From assembly GCA_025935275.1 (NCBI GenBank), contig JAICVP010000083.1, positions 1-8,183 of the forward strand: a stretch of 8,183 bases of DNA, written 5' to 3'. The stretch is from Thermoleophilia bacterium (lineage in GTDB: Bacteria > Actinomycetota > Thermoleophilia > Gaiellales > Gaiellaceae). How positions within the stretch are numbered: the first letter of the stretch is position 1; the number at the start of each line of letters is the position of its first letter. This document shows positions 1 through 5,353 of this stretch, piece by piece. The position numbers and the translations under genes were made by a program. The notes under the pieces are model-generated. The model was given only the letters and a program-made list of their open reading frames with translations. It had not been told where the DNA came from and did no database searches.

Positions 1-1453
1 AGGCCGAGAGCCAGGAGCCGCCGGAGAGTGCGTGCCGCGCCCGCGTGCCGCGCACGAACTCGAGCACGATCGCAGCGAGCACGAACACTCCGAACGTGTA
101 GCCGACGAGGCCCGGCAGGCTCGATCCCGCGCCCGCGATCAGGAGCAGGATCCCGACCAGGAGTGCGGTCGCGCTTGGCCAGACCAGCGAACGGCCGACT
201 GCACGGAGCGAGGCACGGCGCCAGGCGATCAGCGGTCCCACTCCCATCAGGAGGACGAGCGGGAGCCCGAACGCGATCGCGAAGAAGTCGTAGTACGGCG
301 CGCCGACCGTCACCGCCACCCCCCGCACCGCCTCCGAGACCAGCGGATAGATCACTCCCCACAGCACGGTGAGCGCGAAGGCGACGAGGAAAAGATTGTT
401 GTAGAGGAAGGCGGCCTCACGGGAGACGAGCGACTCGAGCCGCGTCCGCGACCGGAGCAGCGGAAGCCGGTAGATGATCAGCGCCGTCGCGGCGCCGGCG
501 ACGACCGCGATGAAACCGAGGAACCAGGCTCCGATCGAGGACTGCGTGAAGCTGTGGATCGAGTTGATCACCCCGCTCCGCGTCAGGAACGTGCCGAAGA
601 GCGAGAGGCAGAACGCGCCGGCGATGAGGACGGCGTTCCAGACGCGCAGCATGTTCTTCTTCTCCTGCACCATCACGGAGTGGAGATACGCGGTGGCGAC
701 CAGCCAGGGCATCAAGGCGGCGTTCTCGACGGGATCCCACGCGTACCAGCCGCCCCAGCCGACCTCCTCATAGGCCCACTTCGCGCCCAGGAGGATGGCG
801 AAGCCGAGGAAGGTCCACGAGGCAAGAGTCCAGCGCCGAGTGGCGATGATCCAGCGCTCGTCCGCGCGGCCGGAGGCGAGCGCGCCCATCGCGAAGGCGA
901 ACGGGATCGTGAGGCCCACGTACCCGAGATACAGGAGCGGCGGGTGGGCCAGCATGTACGGGTTCTGGAGACTCGGGTTCATTCCCGCCCCGTCGGCCGG
1001 CGCGACCTGCGTCGCGAACGGCGAAGCGACGAAGACGAGGAGCAGCGCGAAGAAGCTCGCGATCGCGCCGAGGATCGGCACCGTCCACGGGAGCACCGTT
1101 CTGATCAGACGGCGGTTCAGGGCCACCGCGGCCGAGCCGATTCCGGTGAGCGCCAGGAGCCAGAGGAGAAGCGACCCTTCCTGGCCGCTCCAGAACGAGG
1201 AGAGCGTGTACCCGCGCGGTAGCTCCCGGCTCGTGTGCGACGCGACGTACGCGAAGCTGAAGTCGTGCCGGGCGAGCGCGGCAAAGAGGACGATCGCGGC
1301 GACGAGGACGCTCACGAACGAGGCGAAGAGCGCGTTCGTCGCCGATTCGAGGAGCCGGCGGCGCCCACGGTAGGCGGCGTAGCCGCCCGCGATCGCCGCG
1401 TAGACGACGAGGCCGAACGCGACGACGAGCGCGGCGCTCCCCAGCCCGGGCAT
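1..1453 (-). CDS. ccmF: Cytochrome c heme lyase CcmF, C-terminus cut by window edge
   Basis: System I cytochrome c maturation protein. It is a polytopic membrane heme lyase that takes heme from CcmE and attaches it to CXXCH apocytochromes outside the cytoplasm. I translated 484 codons with no stop; the remainder, probably 150 residues or more, lies beyond base 1. Visible hallmarks are FWSGQEGSLLLW (87-98), HPPLLYLGY (170-178), the tryptophan-rich WWD motif WGGWYAWDPVEN (233-244) and many hydrophobic helices. Histidines 170, 258 and 300 sit where E. coli CcmF has His173, His261 and His303 (the two WWD-flanking ligands and one heme b ligand), each offset by three. The fourth, His491, should fall just outside the window. 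The ATG is fixed by a TGATG one-base overlap with the ccmE stop, and no clear Shine-Dalgarno is visible, so translation is probably coupled. CcsA or NrfE are relatives, but the length and the pairing with ccmE favour CcmF. Confidence 0.96.
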   Translation of the reverse strand, partial: MPGLGSAALVVAFGLVVYAAIAGGYAAYRGRRRLLESATNALFASFVSVLVAAIVLFAALARHDFSFAYVASHTSRELPRGYTLSSFWSGQEGSLLLWLLALTGIGSAAVALNRRLIRTVLPWTVPILGAIASFFALLLVFVASPFATQVAPADGAGMNPSLQNPYMLAHPPLLYLGYVGLTIPFAFAMGALASGRADERWIIATRRWTLASWTFLGFAILLGAKWAYEEVGWGGWYAWDPVENAALMPWLVATAYLHSVMVQEKKNMLRVWNAVLIAGAFCLSLFGTFLTRSGVINSIHSFTQSSIGAWFLGFIAVVAGAATALIIYRLPLLRSRTRLESLVSREAAFLYNNLFLVAFALTVLWGVIYPLVSEAVRGVAVTVGAPYYDFFAIAFGLPLVLLMGVGPLIAWRRASLRAVGRSLVWPSATALLVGILLLIAGAGSSLPGLVGYTFGVFVLAAIVLEFVRGTRARHALSGGSWLSA

Positions 1454-1839
1454 CAGGAAGTCTTGTTCGTGTACTTGGACGGGCACTTCGTCACGAGCTT
1501 GTCAGCGACGAAGACGCCGTTTTGGAGCGATCCCTCGACGGAGACGTCACGTCCCGTCTTGAAGAGGTCGGGCACGGAGCCGCGGTAGACGACCGGCAGC
1601 GTGGCGGTGCCCTCGACGTCCCGGATCGTGAACCGGAGGCCGTCGGGGCCGCGTGCGGTCCCGGTCGGCTGTCCGACGACCTTGCCGGCGACGCTCACCC
1701 GACCGCCGTGGCTCGCGACCTGGCTCGGCCGCAGCGACGGTGTTCCGCCGGCGAGCGCCGTGTACACGAGGAAGATCGCGAGCGCCGCCGCGACGGAGAG
1801 CGCGATGACGAGGCGTGCGGGACTTCGGCGCCGGGCCAC
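1453..1839 (-). CDS. ccmE: Heme chaperone CcmE, cysteine (CxxxY) variant
   Basis: Periplasmic-side heme chaperone of cytochrome c maturation; it binds heme covalently and passes it to CcmF. The 128-residue product has a basic N-terminus, one membrane anchor (about 9-30) and an OB-fold domain (about 36-117) with the family pattern V-x-G-x-V and a later FTIRD strand followed by LPVVYRGSVPDLF. In E. coli the heme is bound by the histidine of an HxxxY motif. Here the same position reads CPSKY, Cys119 to Tyr123, so the ligand would be a cysteine. This matches the CxxxY class described in archaea, Desulfovibrio and some Gram-positive bacteria, which often occurs without CcmH. The start is GTG, chosen because a -10-like TAAACT ends six bases upstream and the anchor follows directly. 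The short tail after the motif lacks the long histidine-rich extension found in proteobacteria. The stop overlaps the ccmF start by one base. Confidence 0.94.
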   Translation of the reverse strand: MARRRSPARLVIALSVAAALAIFLVYTALAGGTPSLRPSQVASHGGRVSVAGKVVGQPTGTARGPDGLRFTIRDVEGTATLPVVYRGSVPDLFKTGRDVSVEGSLQNGVFVADKLVTKCPSKYTNKTS

Positions 1840-1851
1840 GACCCGAGTTTA
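1840..1851 (-). promoter_or_regulatory. Predicted leaderless promoter of ccmEF
   Basis: Reading on the minus strand, TAAACT (1851 to 1846) fits the actinobacterial TANNNT -10 pattern. It is followed by six bases and then the GTG of ccmE. That spacing puts transcription start on or next to the start codon. No Shine-Dalgarno is visible. No convincing -35 was identified. Confidence 0.55.
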
Positions 1852-1874
1852 GCTGGGCTTTTCGCGCAGAAGGC

Positions 1875-2120
1875 CTAGATCTGTTCGTGCGCCGGGGCGA
1901 CACGGCGATCCGGGATGCGATACCCGTGATCGCGGCAGAGCGAGCCGGGCGCGTCCTCGGTGAGGGCGTCGCAGTAGCCCTTGCCGTAGGCCGCGCGAAG
2001 GAACGCGGCGACCACCTCGAGGTTCCACTCCCCCACGCCGCAGGCCTCGCTCCAGAGGTCGGAGAGGCGCAGGTCGATGTCCAGCTCGAGAAGCTCTATG
2101 CGCGTCGGTCGCTTACCCAT
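1875..2120 (-). CDS. Hypothetical 81-residue protein
   Basis: I do not recognise a named family. The product is 81 residues, soluble and probably mostly helical in its N-terminal half, with no signal peptide or membrane segment. It has three cysteines (27, 50, 62), and Cys62 and His65 form a CRDH motif that might bind a metal together with Cys50; this is speculation. The start is chosen at ATG 2120 (MGKRPTR) because a -10-like TACGGT ends seven bases upstream. An in-frame ATG at 2153 would add 11 residues and make the start codon overlap that of the divergent gene at 2152, so it is less likely. The gene lies 35 bases ahead of ccmE on the same strand, but ccmE has its own promoter-like sequence, so a functional link to heme maturation is not implied. 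Confidence 0.7.
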   Translation of the reverse strand: MGKRPTRIELLELDIDLRLSDLWSEACGVGEWNLEVVAAFLRAAYGKGYCDALTEDAPGSLCRDHGYRIPDRRVAPAHEQI

Positions 2121-2133
2121 GTCGAAGACCGTA
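2121..2133 (-). promoter_or_regulatory. Predicted leaderless promoter of the 81-residue gene
   Basis: On the minus strand TACGGT (2133 to 2128) matches TANNNT and is followed by seven bases and the ATG at 2120. Its first two bases are shared with the -10-like element of the divergent gene, so the two promoters probably exclude each other. Confidence 0.45.
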
Positions 2134-2137
2134 CTCT
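2132..2137 (+). promoter_or_regulatory. Predicted -10 element of the endonuclease IV-like gene
   Basis: TACTCT matches TANNNT. Transcription would begin near 2144, giving a leader of about eight bases before ATG 2152 with no Shine-Dalgarno. The spacing (14 bases from hexamer to start) departs from the six-base rule seen at other genes here, so this call is weaker. Confidence 0.35.
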
Positions 2138-2151
2138 TGCCGTCGGACGAC

Positions 2152-2985
2152 ATGAAAACCCGCTTCGGCCCAGCACGCGTGCCCAGCCGGGAGAGCCCGG
2201 AGGCGGCGATCGAGCTCCTGCTCGAGCGCGGCTATTCGGCCTGCGAGATCGACTTCGAAGGCGGCTTCTGGATGAAGCCCGAGTGGGAATGGGCGGCCCG
2301 CTTCGGCGAGCTGGCGAAGAAGAACAAGATCGCGCTCTCCATCCACGCACCGATCGCGGCGGTCCTCGGACACCTGCCCCGGGACGAAGCGAAGCGCAAG
2401 CGCGCGTTCGGGATGATCGACCACTCGGCCGGGGTGGCGACCGCCGTCGGAGCCGAGCTCCTGGTCGTCCACCCGGGCTATCTCCTGGGTCGCGAGCGGG
2501 AGGCGGCACTCGAATCGGTCGCCGGCGACCTCGCCGCGCTCCGCGAGCGCCTGGAGCCCAAGGGCCGTACGGTTGCGTTCGGCGTCGAGGTCATGGGCCG
2601 CGTCCGCGAGCTCGGCACTCCAGAGGACGTCTTCTGGCTCGCAGCCCGGTTCGACTGGGTGCGTCCCGTCCTCGACTTTGCCCACATGCATGCGGTCACG
2701 GACGGGGGCTTCACCACTCCGGACGTGTTCGCGGGCGTGCTCGAAGCCGCGGACGACGTCATGGAGCCCGGCGCTCCGTTCCACGTCCACTTCTCGGACA
2801 TCGCCTTTGCGAACCGCAACGAGACGAAGCATCTCCCGTACGGCGAGGGCACGCTGCGCGCCGAGCCGCTCCGCACCGCGCTGCGCCGCTTCAAGCGGCC
2901 CGCGACGGTCATCTCGGAGTCGCCGAACGAGGAGTCGCACCAGGCGGTCAAGGCGATCCTCGCGCCGTCCCGCAAACGGCGTTAG
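2152..2985 (+). CDS. Endonuclease IV-fold TIM-barrel protein (AP endonuclease family 2)
   Basis: The 277-residue protein belongs to the xylose isomerase-like TIM-barrel superfamily that holds endonuclease IV (Nfo), which cuts DNA at abasic sites with a trinuclear zinc centre, as well as sugar isomerases. Ligand-like residues appear in the Nfo order: His65 (SIHAP), His107 (VVHPGY), Glu146 (GVEVMG), Asp175 and His178 (LDFAH, same D-x2-H spacing as Nfo), His213 (HVHFSD), His227 (TKHLPY) and Glu256 (SESP). The aspartate that precedes the last histidine in Nfo (D-x-H) is replaced: Thr225 stands at that place. The ATG at 2152 gives the start MKTRFGPA and is favoured over the in-frame ATGs at 2077, 2098 and 2119, which lie upstream of the -10-like element and inside the divergent gene's region. 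DUF2269-like and small membrane protein genes follow at short spacing. Fold confidence is high; whether the substrate is abasic DNA or a sugar is open. Confidence 0.85.
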   Translation: MKTRFGPARVPSRESPEAAIELLLERGYSACEIDFEGGFWMKPEWEWAARFGELAKKNKIALSIHAPIAAVLGHLPRDEAKRKRAFGMIDHSAGVATAVGAELLVVHPGYLLGREREAALESVAGDLAALRERLEPKGRTVAFGVEVMGRVRELGTPEDVFWLAARFDWVRPVLDFAHMHAVTDGGFTTPDVFAGVLEAADDVMEPGAPFHVHFSDIAFANRNETKHLPYGEGTLRAEPLRTALRRFKRPATVISESPNEESHQAVKAILAPSRKRR

Positions 2986-2994
2986 GGTTTTCGC
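2983..2994 (+). promoter_or_regulatory. Predicted leaderless promoter overlapping an upstream stop codon
   Basis: TAGGGT (2983-2988) fits TANNNT and is followed by exactly six bases and the GTG at 2995. The first three bases are also the TAG stop of the preceding gene. No Shine-Dalgarno is present in the nine-base gap, which favours a leaderless message, although translational coupling with the upstream gene cannot be excluded. Confidence 0.45.
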
Positions 2995-3573
2995 GTGGCG
3001 ACCGACCCCCAGATCGGCGCGCTCTCCGAGCCGAACCGGCGCGCGTCGAAGACGATCACGCTCGCGGCGGCGGCGCTGCTCCTCCTTGGCGCGCTCGTCT
3101 TCCTGCTCGAGTCGGACTCGTGGTATCTGGCCTTCAAGGCGGTCCATGTCGTTGCGGCCGTCCTCTGGGTCGGAGGAGGAACGTTGCTCGCGGTGCTGGC
3201 GATCACGGCAGAGCGCGATCCCGACCCGGCTCGGCTCCTGGGAGTCGCACGCCAGGCCGAGTGGGCCGCGCGCATCTTCATCCCGGCCTCGTTCACCGTT
3301 CTCGGGATGGGAATCGCGATGACGATCAACGGCGATCTCGACTGGGGCCAGTTCTGGCTCGTCTTCGGCCTGGTGGCGTGGACGATCTCGACCGCGATCG
3401 GCGTCGGTTTCCTCACACCGAGGATCAAGCAGCTGAACGCCCTGATCCAGGAGCGCGGAGAGCGCGATCCGGCCGTGCAGGCAGCCGTGCAGCCGATCCT
3501 CCTGGCGGCCCGGATCGACATCGCCCTGCTGCTCCTCATCGTCATCGATATGACGCTGAAACCGTCGTTCTAG
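2995..3573 (+). CDS. DUF2269-like integral membrane protein
   Basis: The 192-residue protein has about five hydrophobic segments: roughly 19-38, 46-70, 94-111, 119-140 and 166-187. The second contains a histidine followed by a glycine-rich turn (FKAVHVVAAVLWVGGG, 47-62), which resembles the predicted membrane family DUF2269, whose function is unknown. A lone membrane-embedded histidine (His51) could in principle bind heme or a metal, but no matching partner histidine is obvious. The GTG start is set by the close -10-like TAGGGT six bases upstream and by the absence of better starts. It sits nine bases after the endonuclease IV-like gene and 20 bases before a small membrane protein gene. The family call rests on the local motif and helix pattern and is moderately sure. 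Confidence 0.8.
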   Translation: MATDPQIGALSEPNRRASKTITLAAAALLLLGALVFLLESDSWYLAFKAVHVVAAVLWVGGGTLLAVLAITAERDPDPARLLGVARQAEWAARIFIPASFTVLGMGIAMTINGDLDWGQFWLVFGLVAWTISTAIGVGFLTPRIKQLNALIQERGERDPAVQAAVQPILLAARIDIALLLLIVIDMTLKPSF

Positions 3574-3581
3574 AGCGCGGT

Positions 3582-3593
3582 TAAGATCCGCGC
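3582..3593 (+). promoter_or_regulatory. Predicted leaderless promoter of the 79-residue gene
   Basis: TAAGAT (3582-3587) is a good TANNNT hexamer followed by six bases and the GTG at 3594. The 20-base gap after the previous gene is filled almost entirely by this element, and no ribosome binding site is visible. No recognisable -35 was found. Confidence 0.5.
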
Positions 3594-3833
3594 GTGTCGA
3601 TCGACGAGGGCAACGGCACCCGACAGCCGGACACGCGCGTCGCCATGCGCGACCGGATGACGATGTTCCAGTCGAGCTTCAGCCGCTTCATCGCCACCGG
3701 CGGCATCATCGGCATCGGCGCCGGCCTCGCGGCGATCCTCGCCTCTCAGGACGTCGACGGCTGGATCATCGGCCTCGTCGTCTCGGCCCTCAGCGTCGTG
3801 CTGGCCGCGATCGTCTGGTCGGCGCGGGGCTAG
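3594..3833 (+). CDS. Small two-helix membrane protein, hypothetical
   Basis: The 79-residue product has a polar N-terminus (1-30) rich in charged residues and two hydrophobic segments, about 33-50 (glycine and alanine rich, with a GIIGIGAG stretch) and 57-76, separated by a short SQDVDG turn. It ends three residues after the second helix. There are no cysteines or histidines, so a redox or heme role is unlikely. I do not recognise a family. The GTG start is supported by the upstream -10-like element at the six-base spacing used elsewhere here. Its TAG stop lies in a CTAG shared with the oppositely oriented glutaredoxin gene, so the two genes overlap by four bases. The short length makes the coding call less certain than its neighbours, but the clean hydrophobic pattern supports it. 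Confidence 0.72.
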   Translation: MSIDEGNGTRQPDTRVAMRDRMTMFQSSFSRFIATGGIIGIGAGLAAILASQDVDGWIIGLVVSALSVVLAAIVWSARG

Positions 3834-4222
3834 CGGGCCAGACGGAAGGGGTCCTGGCGGTCGGTCACGGCGACCGTTCGCTCCTCCCCGCCGTTTCGCC
3901 ACGAGTCCCCGAGCTTCTCGTTCAGCTTCGCCTCGAGCTGGCCCGTGACCGCGAGCTCCTGGACGATGTCCGCGCCCCCGATCAGCTCGCCGCCGACGAA
4001 GACCTGGGGGATCGTCGGCCAGCTGGAGAGCGCCGAGAGCTCCTGGCGGATCGCCGGGTCGGGCAGCACGTCGACCGCCGTGAACGAGGCACCGACGGAG
4101 CGCAGCGACTGCAGCGCACGCTCGGAGTTCCCGCACATGCACTGCTCGTGGGTTCCCTTGATGAATGCGACCACCGGCTCGGTCTCGATGGTCTCCTGGA
4201 TCCTGTTGCTCAGGTCGCTCAT
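3830..4222 (-). CDS. Monothiol glutaredoxin (Grx4/GrxD type) with CGNS active site
   Basis: Monothiol glutaredoxins of this class bind a [2Fe-2S] cluster with glutathione and, with BolA proteins, carry or sense iron-sulfur clusters in the cytoplasm. The 130-residue product shows the family features in order: IKG (21-23), the active-site cysteine Cys30 in CGNS (30-33), WPTIPQVFVGGELIGG (68-83) including the TIPQ glutathione-binding turn, and GGADIV (82-87). The usual CGFS reads CGNS, and a second cysteine (Cys28) lies two residues before the active one, giving CMC. A tail of about 25 polar residues (106-130) extends past the normal domain end. The ATG start follows a strong Shine-Dalgarno and overlaps the bolA stop by ATGA, so the two are translated together. 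Its stop shares CTAG with the convergent gene. A symbol such as grxD is plausible but not assigned because of the altered motif. Confidence 0.92.
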   Translation of the reverse strand: MSDLSNRIQETIETEPVVAFIKGTHEQCMCGNSERALQSLRSVGASFTAVDVLPDPAIRQELSALSSWPTIPQVFVGGELIGGADIVQELAVTGQLEAKLNEKLGDSWRNGGEERTVAVTDRQDPFRLAR

Positions 4223-4449
4223 GCGTCTCCTCGGGTCGTGATGCGAAGCTCGTGAATTGTGCCGTCCGCGAGCGGCTCTGCGAGCGCGTCGTAGACGAGT
4301 CGGTGCTGATCGACGAGCGAGAGGCCGGCAAAGCGGGGGCTGACCACCGTGACGTGGAAGTGATCGCCGCCGCCGGTGCGGTCGACGACCTCCACGTCGC
4401 GGGCGTCGGGAAACGCCCCTTGCAGCAACGTCTGGAGCCGCTCGCTCAC
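4219..4449 (-). CDS. BolA/IbaG family protein
   Basis: BolA-like proteins are small cytoplasmic partners of monothiol glutaredoxins; the pair shares a [2Fe-2S] cluster and takes part in iron and iron-sulfur homeostasis. The 76-residue product covers the whole domain: GGGDHFHVTVVSPRFAGLSL (26-45) with His30 and His32, then VDQHRLVYDAL (46-56), and IHELRI (65-70) with the conserved C-terminal His66. The size fits the short IbaG-like branch. The start is GTG, preceded by a -10-like TATCTT with six bases between and no Shine-Dalgarno. The stop overlaps the glutaredoxin start by four bases (ATGA), which makes this a tight two-gene operon and strengthens both annotations. Confidence 0.93.
   Translation of the reverse strand: MSERLQTLLQGAFPDARDVEVVDRTGGGDHFHVTVVSPRFAGLSLVDQHRLVYDALAEPLADGTIHELRITTRGDA
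4227..4232 (-). promoter_or_regulatory. Shine-Dalgarno of the glutaredoxin gene
   Basis: On the minus strand GAGGAG lies four bases before the ATG (six from its GAGG core), inside the end of bolA. It decides the start at 4222, and it contrasts with the leaderless-looking start of bolA, the first gene of the pair. Confidence 0.7.
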
Positions 4450-4461
4450 GGCTCGAAGATA
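4450..4461 (-). promoter_or_regulatory. Predicted leaderless promoter of the bolA-glutaredoxin operon
   Basis: On the minus strand TATCTT (4461 to 4456) is a TANNNT element followed by six bases and the GTG of bolA. It lies in the 31-base gap after the 55-residue gene, so the pair need not depend on readthrough from the upstream dipZ operon. Confidence 0.55.
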
Positions 4462-4480
4462 CCAACAGGCGCCAGGCGCG

Positions 4481-4648
4481 CTAGTGGATGTGCAGGTCGA
4501 TCCCGATGAGGATGAGCGGCCAGAGGACGACCGCCAGGACCGCGGAGAGAAACCGCTTCAGGGTGTCGATGTTCTCGAAATAGTCGTGCGTGGCCGCCAC
4601 AATCGCGCCCACGACGAGATAGATGACGCCCACCGCAGAGATGCGCAT
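4481..4648 (-). CDS. Small membrane protein, 55 residues, hypothetical
   Basis: The translation reads MRISAVGVIYLVVGAI at its start, then a polar hinge with THDYFENIDTLKRF (20-33) and a second hydrophobic stretch SAVLAVVLWPLILIGIDL (35-52). This predicts two membrane helices joined by a short charged loop. It is a plausible real gene because the hydrophobic pattern is exact, it starts with ATG and it sits 39 bases after the preceding same-strand gene. The only ribosome-site candidate is GGGA about 11 bases before the ATG, which is weak, and no -10-like hexamer is present, so it is probably read from the dipZ promoter. I do not recognise a named family and it contains no cysteine. A role in the membrane beside DipZ is possible from position only. 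Confidence 0.75.
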   Translation of the reverse strand: MRISAVGVIYLVVGAIVAATHDYFENIDTLKRFLSAVLAVVLWPLILIGIDLHIH

Positions 4649-4687
4649 GGCGCGATCGTTCCCAGAGACTGGAATCGAGAAACGGGT

Positions 4688-5293
4688 CTAGTCGAAGACC
4701 GACGAGAGAGTGATGTCGCAGCCGTAGGCGCCGAGCTCCGTGAGGATGTCAGTCTCGTCGAGTGCGATCTCGGTCAGTCGGTCGTTCAGCGCATAGAACG
4801 TCTTCAGGTCGCGCTGCTCGAGCGCGCGCTGCATGGAGTTGAAATAGCGCTCTTCCCTGGCGAAGTGCGCTCGGAGGCGCGCGACGTCCTTCTGGTAGCC
4901 CTCCGGGGCGGCGATGGCAAGGAAGCGGTCGTTCAGCTCCGCGTTGACCTTCTTCAGCCGCGAAAAGAGTTCGAGCACGCCTGCCGTCGTCGCCGTGCTG
5001 CTCCGGGCGAGCACGGCCTGGACCTCGGACTTGGACTCGCGGCAGAGCAGGTTCGTCTTCTTCACCCAGACCTTTTGGGCGGCGGTGAGCTTCGGGGCCT
5101 TCGCCGGCGTGGACGTCTTGCCGCCCGCGGGCTTTTCCTCGTCCTTCGGCTTCGAATGGCTGACCTTCACGGCAGGAGGCGGCGTCGGCGCAGGTGGAAG
5201 CGGGTCCCAGGCGCCGATCGCATTCCCGCCGTACATGATCGCGCCCGCGAAGAGTGCGATCAGGGCGGCGACATAGAGGAGAATCCTCAACAT
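4688..5293 (-). CDS. Membrane-anchored extracytoplasmic protein with two cysteines, hypothetical
   Basis: The 201-residue protein begins with an uncleaved-looking signal anchor (3-20), followed by a proline- and lysine-rich low-complexity linker (30-72) and a helical domain (73-190) with heptad-like charged stretches, probably a helical bundle outside the membrane. Only two cysteines are present, Cys84 in KKTNLLCRES and Cys192 near the C-terminus in AYGCD, placed so they could pin the two ends of the bundle with a disulfide. There is no lipobox. The ATG at 5293 has AGAGG eight bases upstream. It follows dipZ by 60 bases on the same strand, which suggests one operon; a disulfide-bearing exported protein next to a thiol-disulfide transporter makes it a candidate DipZ client. 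The general pattern, an N-terminal and a C-terminal cysteine around a helical domain, is familiar from uncharacterised actinobacterial surface proteins, but I cannot name a family. Confidence 0.83.
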   Translation of the reverse strand: MLRILLYVAALIALFAGAIMYGGNAIGAWDPLPPAPTPPPAVKVSHSKPKDEEKPAGGKTSTPAKAPKLTAAQKVWVKKTNLLCRESKSEVQAVLARSSTATTAGVLELFSRLKKVNAELNDRFLAIAAPEGYQKDVARLRAHFAREERYFNSMQRALEQRDLKTFYALNDRLTEIALDETDILTELGAYGCDITLSSVFD

Positions 5294-5301
5294 CTCGCGT
5301 G

Positions 5302-5306
5302 CCTCT
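5302..5306 (-). promoter_or_regulatory. Shine-Dalgarno of the two-cysteine anchored protein
   Basis: On the minus strand AGAGG lies eight bases before the ATG at 5293. It supports that start and marks the gene as an internal operon gene rather than a leaderless first gene. Confidence 0.6.
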
Positions 5307-5321
5307 AGTGAGCTTCGGCGC

Positions 5322-5353
5322 GGGCGCGCGCCCGGGCCTCCCCCGAACGGGGG
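5322..5353 (-). other. GC-rich hairpins in the dipZ downstream gap
   Basis: Directly after the dipZ stop, five C and five G bases flank a four-base loop (5340-5353). Next to it is a perfect 12-base palindrome, GGGCGCGCGCCC (5322-5333), overlapped by GCCCGGGC (5330-5337). There is no U-tract after either, so this is not a standard terminator. An RNA-stability or processing element between dipZ and the next gene is more likely. Confidence 0.45.

Noticed and set aside
32..1222. A 396-codon plus-strand frame opposite ccmF
   Set aside because: It is the antisense of a well-supported CcmF with all its motifs; its product is a charged low-complexity string.
2077..2151. Longer start for the endonuclease IV-like protein (302 residues)
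   Set aside because: The added residues are serine- and arginine-rich, lie upstream of the -10-like hexamer and run antisense into the 81-residue gene, while MKTRFGPA begins the recognisable domain.
1815..3584. A 589-codon plus-strand open frame over the endonuclease IV-like and DUF2269-like genes
   Set aside because: It is arginine- and glycine-rich and without motifs, and it overlaps genes with clear catalytic residues or membrane helices in another frame.
3830..4465. A 211-residue version of the glutaredoxin with an 81-residue N-terminal extension
   Set aside because: The extension is an arginine-rich shadow of bolA read in another frame. The ATG at 4222 has GAGGAG upstream and the ATGA overlap.
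5340..5353. Intrinsic terminator after dipZ
   Set aside because: The stem is strong but no T-tract follows on the minus strand, and a same-strand gene with a good Shine-Dalgarno begins 60 bases on.
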